From Flexifilum sp963727545 (GTDB lineage: Bacteria > Chloroflexota > Anaerolineae > Aggregatilineales > Phototrophicaceae): a stretch of 64,000 nt of DNA. The translations under genes and the position numbers were made by a program. This document shows positions 62,090-64,000 of this stretch, piece by piece (position 1 is the first letter of the stretch; the number at the start of each line of letters is the position of its first letter). Below the pieces are notes generated by a model. That model was given only the letters and a program-made list of their open reading frames with translations. It ran no database searches and had not been told where the DNA came from. The DNA is taken from NCBI GenBank assembly GCA_963727545.1, contig CAVSGS010000012.1:310001-374000 (forward strand), in the 5' to 3' direction.

Positions 62090-64000
62090 ATGGCTGATAC
62101 CTGTGATCTCTGTGGTATGCCGCTCAAACGCGAACCCGTCATCCGCGAAATTGGCGGCGAAACTAAGCATTTTTGCTGCAATGGCTGTGCCAATGCCTAC
62201 GAAAAAGCTCATGCCAACGACCTGCTCGACCAGCTTGCGGACAAGCCATCACTGAATCCCGGACTTGGCAACTTGATCCGACCGCACGACCATCAAAACG
62301 CCTATTTTTCGATTGACGGCATGTGGTGCGCGGGCTGTGCGGTGGCGGCTGAGAAACTGCTGCGTAACCAGCCCGGCGTTCAATCGGTCGACGTCAGTTT
62401 TGCCGCCGAACGCGGGCGCATTCAATACGATCCGAAGCAGGTCGATTTGACCGAAGTGCTTCAGCGGCTTGACGGGCTGGGCTATCACGCGCGTTCACTG
62501 ACGGATTTCGACGAACAGCGCGCCGAACGGCATCAGGAACGCACGCTGCTGCGTTTGTTGGTGGCGGCTGCCTTCGGGATGCAGATCATGCTGTTGTATC
62601 TTGAATGGCTCTATCCGCTCTATGCGCAGGGGCAGTTCAACGCCGGGGAGACGCGCAGCTTGCAGTACGTCGTCTGGGCGCTGGCGACCCCGGTCTTGTT
62701 CATCGGCGGCAGTTCGATTCTGCGCGGCGCGTGGCGGTCGCTGCGCGCGCGCACGGCGACGATGGATACCCTCGTCGCTTTGGGGACGCTCTCTGCTTAC
62801 ACCTACAGCGCCTACATCGCCCTGACCGGAAGCGGCGAAGCCTACTTCAACTCGGTCGCGATGATCACCATGTTCATCATGCTAGGGCGTTACCTCGAGA
62901 CCGTCGGCGGTACGCGAGCGCGCAAAGACATTCGCCATTTGCTCAGTCTCCAGCCGCAGACCGCCCATCTTCAACATGATGGCGGGTGGCAAGACGTTCA
63001 GGCGCACAAATTGGTCGCTGGCGACACCATCTTGGTGAAACCCGGCGAGCGTGTACCCGCCGACGCGGAAGTGGTCGAAGGCTACGCGGCGGTCGATCAA
63101 GCGCTGCTCACCGGTGAATCGCTGCCGGTAGAGCAAGGTCCCGGCGATCTCATTTTCGCGGGAACCATCGTCACTGACAATGCTCTGACCGCTCGTGTCA
63201 AGCGTCCCGTCGAGCAGACCCGGCTGTCCCAGATCACACACCTTGTCGAGCAAACCCTCGCCACCAAGCCGCCGGTCCAGCGGCTCGCCGACAAAGCCTC
63301 CGCCTATTTTGCCTTCGGGATTTTAGCCGCCGCGATGCTGACCATTATCGCTTGGCTTTTGATCGGGCACACGGTTTCAACCGCAATCCTCGCGGGCGTC
63401 GCCGTGCTGGTGGTCGCCTGTCCCTGTGCGTTAGGGCTGGCGACTCCCTTGGCGCTCACAGTCACGCTGGGGCACACCACCCGCAAGGGCATCCTCGTGC
63501 GTAACGCTGTCGCGCTGGAAACCGCTGCTCAAGTGCAGCGGATCGTCTTTGACAAAACGGGCACGCTGACCTGCGGTCAAATGACCGTCGTCAAGGTCGC
63601 GACTGCCCCTGACGCCAAGCTATCGGAGGGCGATTTGCTGGGTCGTGCCGCTGCCGTCGAGCAGTTTTCCGAGCATCCGATTGCCCATGCAATTACCGCT
63701 GCGAATGCGGAGCCGCTCCCTAAGAGTGCTGACTTTAAGGTGGAGCGAGGTCGGGGAGTCAGCGCGCAGATCGACGACACTACTTTTCGTATTGGGTCGC
63801 TGCAATTTGTCGGCGGCGAGGCGATACCCGAATGGGCACAGTCAGACGTTGACGCTCGGACTGCGCGCAGCGAAACCGTCGTCTGGGTCGGCTGGGCAGA
63901 GACGATCGCGGGATATATTGTCCTACGGGACGAACCGAATCCGTCGGCGCATGAGGCGCTCGCCCAACTGCGCGCCGCCGATATCATCCCGGTTCTATTA
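62090..64000 (+). CDS. ccoI: Copper-translocating P1B ATPase, CcoI/FixI-like (partial, runs off the right edge)
   Basis: 637 codons visible, no stop. N-terminal Cys-rich metal-binding module: CDLC at 5-8 and FCCNGC at 28-33, as in FixI/CcoI ATPases. HMA domain with GMWCAGC at 77-83. Membrane part with CPC at 444-446 (VACPCALGLATPLAL), phosphorylation site D488 in DKTGTLT, actuator TGESLPVE, and SEHPIAHAI containing the HP nucleotide motif. Supplies copper for cbb3 oxidase CuB assembly. ATG 62090 follows GGGAG by 9 nt. Context right after cbb3 genes favours CcoI over CopA; both are close relatives. Confidence 0.88.
   Translation, partial: MADTCDLCGMPLKREPVIREIGGETKHFCCNGCANAYEKAHANDLLDQLADKPSLNPGLGNLIRPHDHQNAYFSIDGMWCAGCAVAAEKLLRNQPGVQSVDVSFAAERGRIQYDPKQVDLTEVLQRLDGLGYHARSLTDFDEQRAERHQERTLLRLLVAAAFGMQIMLLYLEWLYPLYAQGQFNAGETRSLQYVVWALATPVLFIGGSSILRGAWRSLRARTATMDTLVALGTLSAYTYSAYIALTGSGEAYFNSVAMITMFIMLGRYLETVGGTRARKDIRHLLSLQPQTAHLQHDGGWQDVQAHKLVAGDTILVKPGERVPADAEVVEGYAAVDQALLTGESLPVEQGPGDLIFAGTIVTDNALTARVKRPVEQTRLSQITHLVEQTLATKPPVQRLADKASAYFAFGILAAAMLTIIAWLLIGHTVSTAILAGVAVLVVACPCALGLATPLALTVTLGHTTRKGILVRNAVALETAAQVQRIVFDKTGTLTCGQMTVVKVATAPDAKLSEGDLLGRAAAVEQFSEHPIAHAITAANAEPLPKSADFKVERGRGVSAQIDDTTFRIGSLQFVGGEAIPEWAQSDVDARTARSETVVWVGWAETIAGYIVLRDEPNPSAHEALAQLRAADIIPVLL

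Noticed and set aside
1..64000. CRISPR arrays, cas genes, tRNA or rRNA genes
   Set aside because: No regularly spaced repeats with unique spacers, no Cas motifs, and no cloverleaf or rRNA-like conserved stretches were seen on reading through.

Overview
The window looks like chromosomal DNA of a Chloroflexota bacterium, most likely an Anaerolineae-type lineage. This is inferred from gene content: an AfsR/SARP regulator with an NB-ARC-like ATPase and TPRs, many secreted SH3b proteins with Thr/Pro linkers, an SH3-containing L,D-transpeptidase, APP1-like phosphatase, LLM flavin oxidoreductases and a cbb3 oxidase. No rRNA or tRNA was seen, so placement is tentative. Most of the window is GC-rich; a stretch near 44-47.5 kb is visibly poorer in GC.

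Layout. 0.3-5.5 kb: envelope and housekeeping genes (L,D-transpeptidase, SH3 protein, stand-alone receiver, IMPACT-family protein, AAA ATPase, queuosine-precursor transporter). 5.6-20.2 kb: two divergent nucleotide operons, pyrB-C-D-E-F leftward and purL-C-E-F-D-M-N rightward, sharing a 0.2-kb control region with a probable pyr attenuator and a good sigma70-type pur promoter. 20.3-34.3 kb: carbohydrate genes (PfkB kinase, amylosucrase), a THUMP methyltransferase, SH3 and APP1 proteins, an oligopeptide ABC importer without local ATPases, and an M24 peptidase followed by an LLM / TIGR04076 / LLM cassette. 34.3-43.9 kb: an FGE-like secreted protein and a TIR-TM-TPR protein, then glucoamylase, Mg P-type ATPase and pyroglutamyl peptidase. 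44.0-47.5 kb: an Hsp90-like ATPase overlapping a TPR gene, then a decayed hybrid kinase and a dispersed repeat. 47.6-56.7 kb: a candidate regulon of a flavin-dependent halogenase with its flavin reductase, a large SARP regulator and three related secreted proteins. 56.9-57.5 kb: IS3-family and repeat debris. 57.8-64.0 kb: cbb3 oxidase genes (ccoN, a pentaheme ccoO fusion, ccoS-like, a CcoP-anchor-like gene, an ABM-like gene) and a partial copper ATPase resembling CcoI.

The most interesting part is the SARP region. Two triple arrays of 11-bp direct repeats with the same core (GCGNTTTCTGA, then GCGCTC) sit 6-7 nt before plausible -10 boxes, one facing the halogenase operon and one facing the secreted-protein operon. 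The secreted proteins combine thrombospondin type 3 repeats and an SH3b domain with two motifs otherwise typical of the planctomycete DUF1559 pseudopilin family. The second outstanding feature is a cbb3 oxidase whose CcoO subunit is continuous with four further cytochrome c domains, while the CcoP-type membrane anchor seems to be a separate small gene.

Caution on quality: ten genes, most of them core nucleotide biosynthesis genes, carry eleven single-base frame breaks (nine equivalent to +1, two to -1). This points to uncorrected indels in the assembly rather than real pseudogenes. These genes are annotated as full-length CDS with the break position given.
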